A DNA stretch of 64,000 nt from Gammaproteobacteria bacterium (GCA_021323735.1 JAJPKM010000041.1:1-64000), one strand, 5' to 3'; shown: positions 18,501-27,844, counted from the first letter of the stretch. A program made the numbers and translations. The notes: generated by a model from the letters alone, not told the origin.

Positions 18501-19493
18501 GCCCACCGCATGCAACTCGGCATGGCCCAGATTGGCCGTAACATCGGCGGTGAGCGCAGCCACTTGCGTGCCGGACGCGCGCAGCTGCGTGAGTACCACA
18601 TGGCCTTCGGCGTTCGGCGATTTCAAGTTACCATGCCAGCGGCCGTTCACCACGGCTCGCTCCCAGCTCAAATCCGGCCGCGCATTCACGGCGCCGGACT
18701 CGATGGAGAAAGCCAGGTCCGCGGACGACTCGGCGAAGTTGAGAATGCCTTGCGCATGCCCGGCCAGGCTCCCGGCCTGAAGGGAAATGCCTACTTGCTC
18801 CGCCGAGCGCGGACCACTCAGACTCAATTCGGCTTGCAATCCACCCAAGCCGGGCAAGCTGAGGATGTTCTCCAGCGGACCGCCGGCCGGTTCATGCAGC
18901 TTGAGTGCGCCGTCCATCCGCCGTTCATCGAAGTGCAAATGCAGCTCGTACTCGCCGTCACTATCGATGCGTCGGGCCGAGGCGTCGAACAGCATGTCCT
19001 CGAGCGAGCGCAAATGCGCGCTGCCGCGAACCGCCAGCGACGCCGGTGCGCCGGCGAGCGGCGCGCCCAAATCCAGTCTATCGATCGACACCCGCGCCAC
19101 GTCGATGCGCGGTATCGACGCGCTGCCATTGCCGGACGTGGCGGAACTTTGCGGCAGGCGCCCCATGTCGATGGTCGCCACCTGCAGTCGATCGATCTGC
19201 AGGCGGCGCTCGAGGTAGGCGAGCGGCGTCCAGTCCAATTCGATGTCCGTGGCGGTGAGCCAAACGCCGCCGGCGTCGCGCAACTGCAGCTGAGCCAAGG
19301 TCAGGTGGCGGGGAAAGGAACCCGCCAGGCCGGTCAATCGAACATGCCCACCCGTCAATCGAGCGGTCAACTGCTCGATCTGCGCTCGGCCCATGTGGGT
19401 GTTTCCCAGGATCAACACGGCGCCCACGAGCAGGGCGAGCAACAGCGCCGTCGCGCCCAGCACCCATGCGATGACTTTTAGCTGGCGTCGCAT
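15561..19493 (-). CDS. tamB: translocation and assembly module inner-membrane protein TamB
   Basis: 1310 aa. TamB is anchored in the inner membrane by an N-terminal helix (VLGATALLLALLVGAVLIL) and spans the periplasm as a long beta-taco that contacts TamA; it is involved in outer-membrane protein assembly and phospholipid transport. The middle is a monotonous series of beta-strands (AsmA/TamB type), and the C-terminal about 350 residues are the DUF490/TamB domain ending in the aromatic VGLRYQFEY. The ATG shares one base with the tamA stop (TGATG), so the pair is tightly coupled. An upstream TTG is not needed. Confidence 0.93.
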   Translation of the reverse strand: MRRQLKVIAWVLGATALLLALLVGAVLILGNTHMGRAQIEQLTARLTGGHVRLTGLAGSFPRHLTLAQLQLRDAGGVWLTATDIELDWTPLAYLERRLQIDRLQVATIDMGRLPQSSATSGNGSASIPRIDVARVSIDRLDLGAPLAGAPASLAVRGSAHLRSLEDMLFDASARRIDSDGEYELHLHFDERRMDGALKLHEPAGGPLENILSLPGLGGLQAELSLSGPRSAEQVGISLQAGSLAGHAQGILNFAESSADLAFSIESGAVNARPDLSWERAVVNGRWHGNLKSPNAEGHVVLTQLRASGTQVAALTADVTANLGHAELHAVGRGVILPGSKPRLLESDPIKLDASVRLDDPQRRLDVSIAHRLFSLNAQAITAGEQSVAVDLRLPDMTPFAVAYAAQELRGSAAIHARLSGYPSTLQIQLDANAALLPGPQIWARAIGDQARLEFSGSFKNAALNVEHLKLSGRTLALGASGTLGARSVKGWWDLALSDLKVLSPELGGTLKGSGSVDGPPNALTADANLSSVLSVRGSPGGMLSAEVKVRGLPAAPAGTLKVQGSLDGAPLDVDVAMERRADRALHAVIHRVAWRSLHMDGDITLARDMAQMHGRLDLAVAQLQDLQHLLGTELAGSLAGNLLLRPDGARTRAHLQLDAQDMRVAGIAGTAHVSGDGFTDAFAFNAGVQVPQLAGAASLDASGTLNLDSSEVSFSAVRGIYRGQEFHLIEPARIRFANGLSVDRLKVGAQKAELDLQGEVVPELGLRATLRNVQPALINVFVPNLLAQGVIDAQADLHGSLARPMGEIALHAAGVASADDAALGLPPADIRITADLRGHTAGIDMQLNAGAASQLRAVGEAPLASDGDVDMKINGRLDVGVMNAFLEARGQHASGELDVNATVTGSVAAPRIAGTLDLKNGKINDYGRGVTLSDINAQIAGNEGALQIKKFTASAPPGAVSMSGSIGILQKGIPVNLKITARNAQPIVSKLVTANLNADLAIEGTAREHLDVSGNVHLNRTLIGIPNGLPLNVAVLDVRRRGKKAAAVADKRLTVGLNVAVQAPQEILVQGRGLDAEMGGDLKIGGTTDSPLVTGAFELQRGTFSLASGRLNFSAGRVSFNGAGLKNKIDPSLDFTAQATVADTTAILHITGLADAPQFEFTSNPAKPQDEIMALLLFGAPTQQLTPLQLAQVGAALASFSGVGGDGGLNPLVKIQRSLGLDRLSIGAGGTTPTGADTGASIAAGRYVSKRVYLEAKQSTTGTSQLEADVDLSKHLKLQTRLGNGTASVQGTTPDNDPGSSVGLRYQFEY

Positions 19494-21409
19494 CAAAATG
19501 CCTGCCCCAATCCGATGTAAACCTCGAATCGGTCATCGCCCGGGCGACGATTAACCGGAACGGCAATGTCGAGGCGAATGGGACCGATGGGTGTGTAGTA
19601 GCGTACACCCGCGCCCGTACCTACGCGGATATCGTCCGGCAGCGGCTTGAGGCTGGCACTGACTTGTCCGGCGTCGACGAAGGCCACCGCGCCCCAATTG
19701 GCATAGAACCGCTGGCGATATTCCAGCCCTGCCGCCGTCACCGCCGTACCTCCGACAGGAATGTTGGTTTGCGGAAACACCGGACCCACCCGCTGGTAAC
19801 CGTATCCCCGAACGGTGCTCGTGCCTCCGGCGTAGAAACGCTGGTCGGGCGGCAAACTCAATTCCCCGGCGCCTTGGGCAAAACCCGCCAGCGCCCGCGC
19901 CGCCAGCACGCTGCGGCCCGGAGCAATCGGCAACAGGCTGTTCAGATCGAAGTAGGTGGCTAACTTGATCTGAGTAATCAGAAAGGTTGCGTTCGGATGC
20001 CCGATGGCATATGTCGGCGTCAGGCTGACCGACCCGCGATACCCGTGACGGGGATCGTCAAGCGGTGTGGGCAAATTGGTCGAGTCGTAGACCACGCTGA
20101 ACGGAAACGCGAGCAGCGTGTAATTGAACGTCTGTGGAACCCCCACAAGTTGACCGTTCGGCGCCGCCGTGACGCTCGTGACCTGGATGATTTGCTCGTC
20201 CGTCGTGGACACGCCGGCGCTCACCCGCCAGACGCTCGATAGCCTGCGGCTCAAGGTGGCGGCAGCAGTCTTCGCGGTCTGATCATAGGCCACCAGGTCT
20301 TGCTTGATGGCGCTGATCGCGAATTCCAGCGATTGATCGCGATGAAAGAACTCCGGGATGGTGTATTTCACGCCGGTGTTGTAACCCGCTCCCTTGGTAT
20401 CGCTGCCGCCCAAGTTGGTGACATTGGCCGTGACGCTCAACTGCTCCGCATTGCCAAAGACATTGCGGTCGGTCCAGGTTGCTCCGCCGCTGCCGCCCAG
20501 ATCGCTGGAGTAGGCAGCGCTCAGGGCTATCGCATGGCGCAACCGCTCGGTGACCTTGAAGGTGATCGGCACTCCGCCGGTTTCATCGGCCTGCGAACCG
20601 ACCTGCACGCTGACTTGCTGGAACACGCTCAGGGCCAACAAATCACGGCGCGCCGCTTCGATCGAGGACGGTTTGTAGGCATCGCCGGGGTGCAGCAACA
20701 GCCGCCTTCGCAGCAGCGCTTCATGCACCCGCTTCAGGCCTTCGATGCGGATTTCTCCGATATTCACCTGCGCGCCGATGTCCACGTGAATGCTCAGATC
20801 GAGCACCGGCGCATCGGCTGCCTCGTAGGCAATGGGTGAGTCCACCTGGGCGAAGGCGTATCCCTGCTCCTGCAGCGCCGTCAGCAGACGAGCGCTCCCG
20901 GCCAGCACCACCCCGGCCACCGCGGGCTGCCCACTGGTAAGACCCAGCGTCGCGCGCGCATCCACCGCCGGCGGTACGTCTCCCTCGATGTCGATTCGCC
21001 GCAGGCGGTACAACGTGCCTAAGTTGAAGCTGACCGATACCTGCGCGGTGCTGCCCTTCGGCAACGCGCTGAGCGCATCGCCGAGGCTCGGATCCGCGAG
21101 CGGCAGATCGTTGATCTTGACGGTCACCTGAGATTCGTAATAGCCGAAACTCTCGAGGGCGGTCTTGAGCCGATCCGTATCGCTGCGCGCACGCGCAATC
21201 AAACCAAACGGACTGACCGGCGCCGAAGTACGCAACGCGAGCAGATCCGAGGTGGTTTTCAGCGTCTGATCGATCTCGCCGTTGCCCACCGAGGCCAGAG
21301 TCGCCTTGTAGGCTTGCGGATCCGCGGCACGCGCGCTCAGGCAGGACAAAAGCGCGCCGAGCAGCCAGCAGATGGGGATGATGGCTTGCATTCGTCGGCC
21401 GCGTCGCAT
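19493..21409 (-). CDS. tamA: outer-membrane assembly protein TamA (Omp85/BamA family)
   Basis: 638 aa with a signal peptide (IIPICWLLGALLSCLSARAA) after a short basic leader; ATG at 21409 or the second ATG at 21391 are both possible. Three POTRA domains occupy about residues 30-270 (RRIDIEGDVP, IRIEGLKRVHE) and a 16-strand Omp85 barrel the rest, with the family motifs GTSTVRGYGYQRVGP and YYTPIGPIRLDIAVP and a terminal Phe. TamA works with TamB in the outer membrane. Confidence 0.94.
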   Translation of the reverse strand: MRRGRRMQAIIPICWLLGALLSCLSARAADPQAYKATLASVGNGEIDQTLKTTSDLLALRTSAPVSPFGLIARARSDTDRLKTALESFGYYESQVTVKINDLPLADPSLGDALSALPKGSTAQVSVSFNLGTLYRLRRIDIEGDVPPAVDARATLGLTSGQPAVAGVVLAGSARLLTALQEQGYAFAQVDSPIAYEAADAPVLDLSIHVDIGAQVNIGEIRIEGLKRVHEALLRRRLLLHPGDAYKPSSIEAARRDLLALSVFQQVSVQVGSQADETGGVPITFKVTERLRHAIALSAAYSSDLGGSGGATWTDRNVFGNAEQLSVTANVTNLGGSDTKGAGYNTGVKYTIPEFFHRDQSLEFAISAIKQDLVAYDQTAKTAAATLSRRLSSVWRVSAGVSTTDEQIIQVTSVTAAPNGQLVGVPQTFNYTLLAFPFSVVYDSTNLPTPLDDPRHGYRGSVSLTPTYAIGHPNATFLITQIKLATYFDLNSLLPIAPGRSVLAARALAGFAQGAGELSLPPDQRFYAGGTSTVRGYGYQRVGPVFPQTNIPVGGTAVTAAGLEYRQRFYANWGAVAFVDAGQVSASLKPLPDDIRVGTGAGVRYYTPIGPIRLDIAVPVNRRPGDDRFEVYIGLGQAF

Positions 21410-22077
21410 CGGGTTTCTCGTCGTCGTCTCCTCATCGGGAGCATACCCAAATCGGTCGCGCTCGCGGCCATGGGGAAATACTCGGACAAGTTCCCAGTCT
21501 TGGACATCAAGGGCGCATCAACATTCTAGCCGCTGCTTCTGCAATCGGCCCGCGCGAAGACAACGCATCGCAGAAAAAGCGTGTGTTGGGTCACAGTCGC
21601 CGATCCCATAGGTATAAGTGCGTATTTTCTGACGCAACTCGACCGCGTAAGACTGATTGCACTCATGAAGGCACCTATCACCGTCGATGCAACCTTGATG
21701 CAACCTCGATGCATCTCTCACCGGCAGACTCACGCCATCGTGACTCAAGCGCTCTGCATGGGTATCGTGCCATTTGGCTTTCCCGGCGCGATCGTGGGAT
21801 TGAGAAACTTCGTAATTGCGTTCTGGAATCATCATCCGCTAGCCGCTGTTGCCGGCATATCCGCCGCGATCATGCTATTCTCGACTTCGCTTGACTTTGG
21901 AACGACAGGCTTGCGAGCTGACCCGGCCCAACGTATTTAAGTAACGACGCGCGATCCCGGCCGGATCGTCGGTTGACAACGGAGAGTCGACGATTTGCGA
22001 ACTCAAAGTGACTTGAGAGAATTGCCAATCGGTCTCTGTTCCTGGGATAAACCCGGTGAGTCGTTCGCGGGCGCAAC
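21410..22077. other. long intergenic region upstream of tamA and the MHYT gene
   Basis: 668 bp between divergent genes. Short open frames here (the longest 119 codons, 21581-21940) lack ribosome-binding sites, similarity I can recognise and the strong third-position GC of neighbouring genes. It must hold two promoters; the only -35-like TTGACA (21973-21978) lacks a matching -10. No repeats or RNA genes recognised. Confidence 0.4.
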
Positions 22078-24207
22078 ATGACGCCTTCCTATAGTCCGTG
22101 GCTCGTGTGCCTATCCATCGCCGTCGCGGTGATGGTGTCCTTCACCTCACTTCGCCTGGCATGCCGCGTCGCGGAATCCCAAGGGCTGGCGCGCCGCATC
22201 TGGCTCATCTTGGGTTCGATCTCTATGGGTGTCGGCATCTGGTCAATACACTTCATCGGCATGCTGGCATTCTCGGTTCCCGTGACTCTGCATTACGACA
22301 TCGAGCGGACGCTGCTATCCCTCGCCGTCTCGATCGTGACCTCCGGGTTCGCCATTACCATCGCCAGCAGCGCTACACTTGGTTTCGGCCGCCACCTGCT
22401 ATGCAGTATGGTGATGGGGCTCGGCATTGCGTCCATGCATTACATCGGGATGAGCGCCATCCTCATATTCCCTGCGATTATCTACAATTGGCCGGTTGTC
22501 GTCGCGTCGGTCCTCGTCGCCATTCTCGCCTCCTTTGCAGCCCTCTGGCTGACCTTCAATTTGCGGCACACCAACCATCGTTGGGTCTGGATGGCAAGGC
22601 TCGGCGCGGCGGTCATCATGGGGCTCGCCATAGCAGGCATGCACTATACAGGCATGGCGGCGGCCCAATTTCCACTGGGCGCCATTTGCAGCGGCGGTGT
22701 GACCCTCGATAATCAACGGCTGGCGCTTGTCGTTTCGATCGCCACATTCTCGCTGCTCATCATTACGCTGGCGGCCGGCGTGTTCGACGCGCATCTGGAA
22801 ACACGCGCGCGTTGGCACGCGCGTCGGTTGGAAAAAGCCAATTCGCAGCTAAATTTCCAGGCGACGCACGACACGCTCACGAATCTGCCGAACCGTACTC
22901 AATTCCTCACAGCCCTGCAATCCGCGATCGAAACGGTCGATGCCAAACCATCAAACTCCTTGTTGGCGGTAATGCTCGTGGACCTTGATCGATTCAAGAT
23001 CGTCAATGATTCACTGGGCCATAGCTATGGCGACGCAATCTTAAAAGAGGTAAGCACGCGACTCCGGTACTTGCTCGGTGATGGAGAAATAGCCGCACGC
23101 CTGGGCGGCGATGAATTCTTGATGCTGATCAAAACCAAGGATGCCAGGAGCGTGCTCAATAGAGCCCATGAGATCGTGCTATCCCTTGGTAAAACCTACA
23201 ACATCGAATCGGTCGAGCTGCATTTGGCGGCCAGCGTCGGCATTACGACCTATCCGTTCGACAGGTCGACGGCCGATGTCTTGATCAGTCACGCGGATGA
23301 GGCGATGTACGATGCCAAGCACAGCGGCGGCAATGGCATCCAATTCTTCATGCCAGGAACCACCGTGTTCACAATGGCGCGTTTGCAGCTGGAAAATGAC
23401 CTGCGCATCGCGCCGCAACTGGGCCAGCTGCAGGTGCATTACCAGCCTCAGGTCGAGATCGGTAGCGGAAGAATTGTCGGCCTTGAGGCACTGGCACGCT
23501 GGCAGCACCCCGTGCATGGCTGGGTACCGCCGGATGAATTCATTCCCCTGGCGGAGGCGAGTGATCTCATCGTTCACATAGGCCGGTGGATCTTGAATGC
23601 CGTCTGCAAACAGCTGCACCTCTGGCATCTCGAGGGATTTCCCGACCTGAGTGTCGCGATAAACCTGTCCGCGCGGCAATTTCGGCAACCCGACTTGCTG
23701 GCGATGATTCAGAAGATCGTGGCAAGCCATGGATTGCAGCCGCACCACGTGGTGATTGAACTCACTGAATCGGTGGTGATGTCGGATGCGCACCGCTCCG
23801 TCGATACGCTCGAGAAGCTGCATCAACTGGGCTTCAGGGTCGCTGTCGATGACTTCGGTACCGGTTATTCCTCGATGAGCTATCTGAAGCGCCTACCGGT
23901 CAATAAACTCAAGATTGACCGCAGCTTTGTCAGCGATTTGGGCGCGTGCACCAAGAGCGACTCTATCGTCAGGGCGATCATTTCACTAGGCCATGGATTG
24001 GGCATGTGCGTTGTGGCTGAAGGCGTTGAGACCAAAGCCCAACGCTACCTGCTGGCTGAATTCGGCTGTGATGAATTCCAAGGCTATGAATTCAGTCGGC
24101 CGCGCAATTCAGAGGACATTCTCGATTTGCTGCGAGCCGCACCCCAGCCGCTCGAAGAGCTCATCGAGGGCGCGCAGGCCGATGCACTGATGGGACGGGC
24201 ATCCTGA
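22078..24207 (+). CDS. MHYT-GGDEF-EAL c-di-GMP signalling protein
   Basis: 709 aa. Residues 1-245 form an MHYT integral-membrane sensor with seven hydrophobic segments and repeated motifs SIHFIGM, MHYIGM and MHYTGM; in this family the conserved Met/His are proposed to bind copper and sense redox gases. A GGDEF domain follows (about 260-425, motif RLGGDEF intact) and an EAL domain (about 440-695, EALARW with VDDFGTGYSSM and KIDRSF). Both catalytic motifs look complete, so it could both make and break cyclic-di-GMP. It is convergent, end to end, with the kinase/regulator pair that follows. Confidence 0.93.
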   Translation: MTPSYSPWLVCLSIAVAVMVSFTSLRLACRVAESQGLARRIWLILGSISMGVGIWSIHFIGMLAFSVPVTLHYDIERTLLSLAVSIVTSGFAITIASSATLGFGRHLLCSMVMGLGIASMHYIGMSAILIFPAIIYNWPVVVASVLVAILASFAALWLTFNLRHTNHRWVWMARLGAAVIMGLAIAGMHYTGMAAAQFPLGAICSGGVTLDNQRLALVVSIATFSLLIITLAAGVFDAHLETRARWHARRLEKANSQLNFQATHDTLTNLPNRTQFLTALQSAIETVDAKPSNSLLAVMLVDLDRFKIVNDSLGHSYGDAILKEVSTRLRYLLGDGEIAARLGGDEFLMLIKTKDARSVLNRAHEIVLSLGKTYNIESVELHLAASVGITTYPFDRSTADVLISHADEAMYDAKHSGGNGIQFFMPGTTVFTMARLQLENDLRIAPQLGQLQVHYQPQVEIGSGRIVGLEALARWQHPVHGWVPPDEFIPLAEASDLIVHIGRWILNAVCKQLHLWHLEGFPDLSVAINLSARQFRQPDLLAMIQKIVASHGLQPHHVVIELTESVVMSDAHRSVDTLEKLHQLGFRVAVDDFGTGYSSMSYLKRLPVNKLKIDRSFVSDLGACTKSDSIVRAIISLGHGLGMCVVAEGVETKAQRYLLAEFGCDEFQGYEFSRPRNSEDILDLLRAAPQPLEELIEGAQADALMGRAS

Positions 24208-24651
24208 CTATCCGCATAGATCTACAGGCGGCGGAGCAACGATGGTTAGGTAGTAGTCGAGCATGCGCGCCAGCGCATGAAACTGATCCGGTGCGTTCGA
24301 TTTCACGATATAGCCGGCTACATGTGCATCGTAGGCCTCGGCGCGATCACGGTCGCTGTCCGAGGTGGTAAGGACGAAAATGATGGTACGTTGCAGCATT
24401 TTATTGCTGCGTATTCGCCGTACCAACGCCAAACCATCCAGTCTCGGCATACGCACATCGACCAATAAGATGTAGGGGGGCATGAGTTTCTGCTTCCCAT
24501 TGGCGCCCGACAGCATTTCCATCGCTTCGATGCCGTCACGCGCGCGTAGCACGGGATTGCGGATGTCCGCGCGCGTCAAACCACGCACCACCGTCGTAGC
24601 GTCGACATCATCGTCTTCTACCAGAAGGATTGTGACCTCTGTCGAATTCAT
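24208..24651 (-). CDS. single-domain response regulator (Rcp1-like)
   Basis: 147 aa from the ATG at 24651 (an upstream in-frame start overlaps the kinase gene). A lone receiver: acidic pocket LLVEDDDVDA, phospho-acceptor Asp in ILLVDVRMP, Thr/Ser in VLTTSDSD and Lys in IVKSNAP. The two-Asp DVDA opening and the long loop after helix 2 mark the Rcp1 subclass that often partners PAS or phytochrome kinases. There is no output domain, so it would act by protein contact or as a phosphate sink. The ATG is four bases after the stop of the histidine kinase, which is thus the likely partner. Confidence 0.9.
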   Translation of the reverse strand: MNSTEVTILLVEDDDVDATTVVRGLTRADIRNPVLRARDGIEAMEMLSGANGKQKLMPPYILLVDVRMPRLDGLALVRRIRSNKMLQRTIIFVLTTSDSDRDRAEAYDAHVAGYIVKSNAPDQFHALARMLDYYLTIVAPPPVDLCG

Positions 24652-24655
24652 GACC

Positions 24656-26143
24656 TTACTCCCCTGCGGACCGCCCAATCAGCGGCCATTCAAACCAAAA
24701 ATGCGAGCCGCGGTCGGCTGCCGGACCCACTCCGCAGCGCCCCCCCAACCTGCTCACGATCTTACGCACCAGCGCTAGCCCCATCCCACTGCCCTCGACC
24801 TGGTCTCGAGGTTTGAGCGTCTTGAACATCTCGAAGATGCTTTCCCGGTATTCCTCGGGTATGCCCGGACCATCGTCGATCACAGAAAATCGCAACCACG
24901 GAGGCGCTTGCTCGACCGACACTGTCACTGTTCCAGCGGGCAGATCATGGTGCTTGATGGCGTTACCAACGAGATTGCATAAGACTTGTTCCAGAGGCGC
25001 GCGCTGCACTTGGATCGGCTCCAAGGACGGATCGACTCGAATCGAAAAGCCCGGTGGCACATGCGTCGTAGCCACCACGTTAGCCACCAGCGTGACGGCG
25101 CTGACCGGCATTCCCACGGGCACGGCATTCTGATCACTTCGGGCGTAGTCGCGAATATCGGTAAGCAACTGCTTCATGCGTTCGATGCGGCCCAGAATCA
25201 GCCCCAACCTTTCGCGCGACTCGCCGACAAGCGCGCGATCGTCCTCGAGAATCCACTGAACAATTGAACCGATGCCTGTCAGCGGCGCCCGCAGATCATG
25301 CGAGGCGGTATACACAAAGTTGTCGAGCTCGGTATTCATTTGCACCAATGCGGCATTGCTGCGACGCAATGCCGCTTCGCTGCGTTTACGCTCCGTGATG
25401 TCGCGCATGATCTTTGAAGCGCCCGTAACTCGACCGTCCGAATCGCGAATCGGCGAGATGGTGAGCGAGACTTCCACCATTGAACCGTCTTTTTTGCGGC
25501 GCAACGTCTCCAATTGCGCCACGCGCTCACCTCGGCGTATCCGGTCGAGAATCATGGCCTCCTCTTCGACACAGTCCTCTGGAAGCAAACGCGTGACCGG
25601 CTGTCCAATGATCTCCGTGGCGCTGTAGCCGAGCAGCCGCTCCGCACCCGGGTTCCAGCCGCTAATGATGCCGTCAAGATTCTTCGCCACGATGGCATCG
25701 TCGGCGGATTCCACCAGCGCAGCCATTTGCTGTTCGACTTGCTCAGCGCGCTTGCGCTCCGTGATGTCGATAATGGATGCCAGCGTGAAGACGCCTTCGG
25801 TCGTCCGGATGGGATTTAATCCGATTTCAATCGGCATTTCCGTGGCGTTCTTGCGTCGCCCAAATAGCTCTCGGCCGATACCCATACGGCGTGCCGTCGG
25901 CGCCTCCAGATAGGTGGAAACCTGCGCTGCATGGAGTCCGCGAAATCGTTGCGGAACCAACAGCTCCAGCGGCTCGCCCAGGAGTTCCGAGCGCGCATAG
26001 CCGAATAGGGCCTCGGTATTGCGATTAACCAGTATAATTCGCCGCCGCTCGTCCGCCATCAACAAGGCGACCGGAACGCCTTCCACGACGAGCTCGAACC
26101 AGTCGCTGTTTCGAATTCCATCAGATGACCAAGATATAGGCAC
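24656..26143 (-). CDS. PAS-PAS sensor histidine kinase
   Basis: 495 aa, GTG start. Two PAS domains (about 12-130 and 140-255, each ending in DITERKR), a HisKA helix with phospho-His282 in TASHDLRAPLTG, and an ATPase domain with N box NLVGNAIKHH, G1 DDGPGIP and G2 GSGMGLAL. It has no transmembrane segment, so it reads a cytoplasmic signal through the PAS domains. It is transcribed divergently from the NtrC-like regulator, with about 250 bp between start codons, and upstream of the single-domain regulator. Confidence 0.92.
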   Translation of the reverse strand: MPISWSSDGIRNSDWFELVVEGVPVALLMADERRRIILVNRNTEALFGYARSELLGEPLELLVPQRFRGLHAAQVSTYLEAPTARRMGIGRELFGRRKNATEMPIEIGLNPIRTTEGVFTLASIIDITERKRAEQVEQQMAALVESADDAIVAKNLDGIISGWNPGAERLLGYSATEIIGQPVTRLLPEDCVEEEAMILDRIRRGERVAQLETLRRKKDGSMVEVSLTISPIRDSDGRVTGASKIMRDITERKRSEAALRRSNAALVQMNTELDNFVYTASHDLRAPLTGIGSIVQWILEDDRALVGESRERLGLILGRIERMKQLLTDIRDYARSDQNAVPVGMPVSAVTLVANVVATTHVPPGFSIRVDPSLEPIQVQRAPLEQVLCNLVGNAIKHHDLPAGTVTVSVEQAPPWLRFSVIDDGPGIPEEYRESIFEMFKTLKPRDQVEGSGMGLALVRKIVSRLGGRCGVGPAADRGSHFWFEWPLIGRSAGE

Positions 26144-26395
26144 GCCGCATCCCTGAACTGAGCCTCATCTCCGGCGACATTGCGCTCGCTGACGCGCATA
26201 CTGTAGTCCAATGCGGCATATTTGCATATGCTCCGTCGCTCACTCTGCACTATAGAGTCGCACAGAAGATATTGTCACGGGCATCGGGCCCTCCCAGGGA
26301 CAGGTCAGTCAGCTCTGAGCGGGCTCAAGATCGCGCCAATAATGAGACGCAACTCACACAATCGCCGGCGCTTACGCGGGGAGAATCAACAAGCG

Positions 26396-27844
26396 ATGAA
26401 AGACAAATTCACGCCACCGCCGGCCTCCTTGAGCTTTGGGATCGCGCCCCAGCTGCGGCAGCCCCGGCGCCGGAATGGCGAAGCAGAGCTCCCGGTAATC
26501 CGCAAACCAAAGATCTTGGTCGTGGATGCCGATCAGGCCGTGCGCCGCCTGATGGGCGCTCGTCTGGGTGCCGAAAATTACTCGGTGCAATCGGTCGATA
26601 CTGCGCTGGCGGCCTTGGATACCTGCGTTCGCTCGCGCCCGAATCTCGTGATTACAGATCTTCGCCTGGAGGACATGGGCGGAATCTCCTTCCTCAAGGA
26701 GCTGAAGAGCCGCTGGCCGTTGTTGCAGGTGATCGTACTCACGGCGCACGGCACGATCCCCGAGGCCGTTGAGGCCACGCAATGCGGCGCCTTCGGCTAT
26801 CTGGTCAAGCCGATTGGGCGAGAAGAGCTGTTGGGACAGGTGCAACGCGCGATCGCGGCCTCGACGTTCGACCAGAACGACAACGACTGGCGGGCGAAAA
26901 TCGTGTCGCGCAGCCAGCTCATGGAAGACCGGCTCAGCATTGCCAATCGAGCCGCGAGCTGCGAGGTGCCGGTCCTCTTGACCGGGGAGAACGGCACCGG
27001 CAAGGAGTTGCTGGCGCGTGCCATCCACGCCGCTAGTCCGCGTCGCCAGGGTCCTTTTGTGGTGCTGGCCTGCAAAGATCGGCAACGCCCGATACTGGAG
27101 GACGAACTGTTCGGCGGCGACTCTCGAGAGTCCGCATGGCGACGCGCTCAGGGTGGCACCCTGCTGCTCGACGAGGTCGGCGAATTGCCGCCGGATGTTC
27201 AGGTCACGCTGGCCCGGGCGATCGCGCAACACTCCCTGCCTTCCGCAAATGCTCGGGACGCCAACCCGTCCGCCGCACCGAAGAACGCACGCCTCATCTG
27301 CACCACCTCGCGTGACCTACATGCCATGGTTCGAAGCGGTGGCTTTTTTCGCGATTTGTTCGAGCAGATCAACATTCTGCCGATCGAGATTCCGCCGCTC
27401 GGTCGCCGCCGGGAGGACATCACTCTATTGGTGTCGCATTTCCTGGAACAGGCCACCGAAACCGGCGGCCAGAAGAAAATCTACTCTCCGAAGGCAATCG
27501 AACTGCTGGCAACCACGGACTGGCCCGGAAACGTCCGCCAGCTGTTCGATTTGGTGAAGCAGCATGCGGCTCTCTCCCGCGGCAAGCTCATCAGCAAGGA
27601 GTTCGTACAACAGTCCCTGGGACCGCAGCGGCCGGGCATGCCGGCGTACGACGAAGCGCGCGACAAATTCTCTCGCGATTTCCTCGCCGCGAACCTGCAG
27701 CGTGCGGGCGGCAACGTGACCAAAGCCGCGCGACTTGCCAAGCGCAACCGCACAGACTTCTACAAGCTCCTGGAACGCTACCGTCTTGAAGTACATGACT
27801 TCAAGGACGGCAAGCATCGAACCGACGGCGAGGAAGAAAGCTGA
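26396..27844 (+). CDS. NtrC-family response regulator lacking the sigma-54 contact loop
   Basis: 482 aa from the ATG at 26396 (open frame from 26222, but the extra segment is basic and not family-like). Receiver domain: KILVVDADQAV, phospho-Asp about 88 in VITDLRL, Lys in LVKPIG. AAA+ domain: Walker A GENGTGKE (197-204) and Walker B LLLDEVGE. Between ELFG and GGTLLLDE the spacing is only about 12 residues, and the GAFTGA motif used to contact sigma-54 is absent. A Fis-type helix-turn-helix ends the protein (NVTKAARLAKRNRTDFYKLL). It is GlrR/QseF-like in architecture but probably does not activate sigma-54 promoters; FleQ/VpsR-type c-di-GMP-responsive control via sigma-70 is a possible alternative (inference). 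Followed convergently by wspR. Confidence 0.88.
   Translation: MKDKFTPPPASLSFGIAPQLRQPRRRNGEAELPVIRKPKILVVDADQAVRRLMGARLGAENYSVQSVDTALAALDTCVRSRPNLVITDLRLEDMGGISFLKELKSRWPLLQVIVLTAHGTIPEAVEATQCGAFGYLVKPIGREELLGQVQRAIAASTFDQNDNDWRAKIVSRSQLMEDRLSIANRAASCEVPVLLTGENGTGKELLARAIHAASPRRQGPFVVLACKDRQRPILEDELFGGDSRESAWRRAQGGTLLLDEVGELPPDVQVTLARAIAQHSLPSANARDANPSAAPKNARLICTTSRDLHAMVRSGGFFRDLFEQINILPIEIPPLGRRREDITLLVSHFLEQATETGGQKKIYSPKAIELLATTDWPGNVRQLFDLVKQHAALSRGKLISKEFVQQSLGPQRPGMPAYDEARDKFSRDFLAANLQRAGGNVTKAARLAKRNRTDFYKLLERYRLEVHDFKDGKHRTDGEEES

Noticed and set aside
16653-19481. Long plus-strand frames opposite tamB (492 and 435 codons)
   Set aside because: Antisense shadows with His/Arg/Gln-rich composition and no domain; tamB is intact on the minus strand.
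21581-21940. 119-codon plus-strand frame in the region upstream of the MHYT gene
   Set aside because: No ribosome-binding site, weak third-position GC compared with neighbours, and no recognisable family; kept as intergenic.
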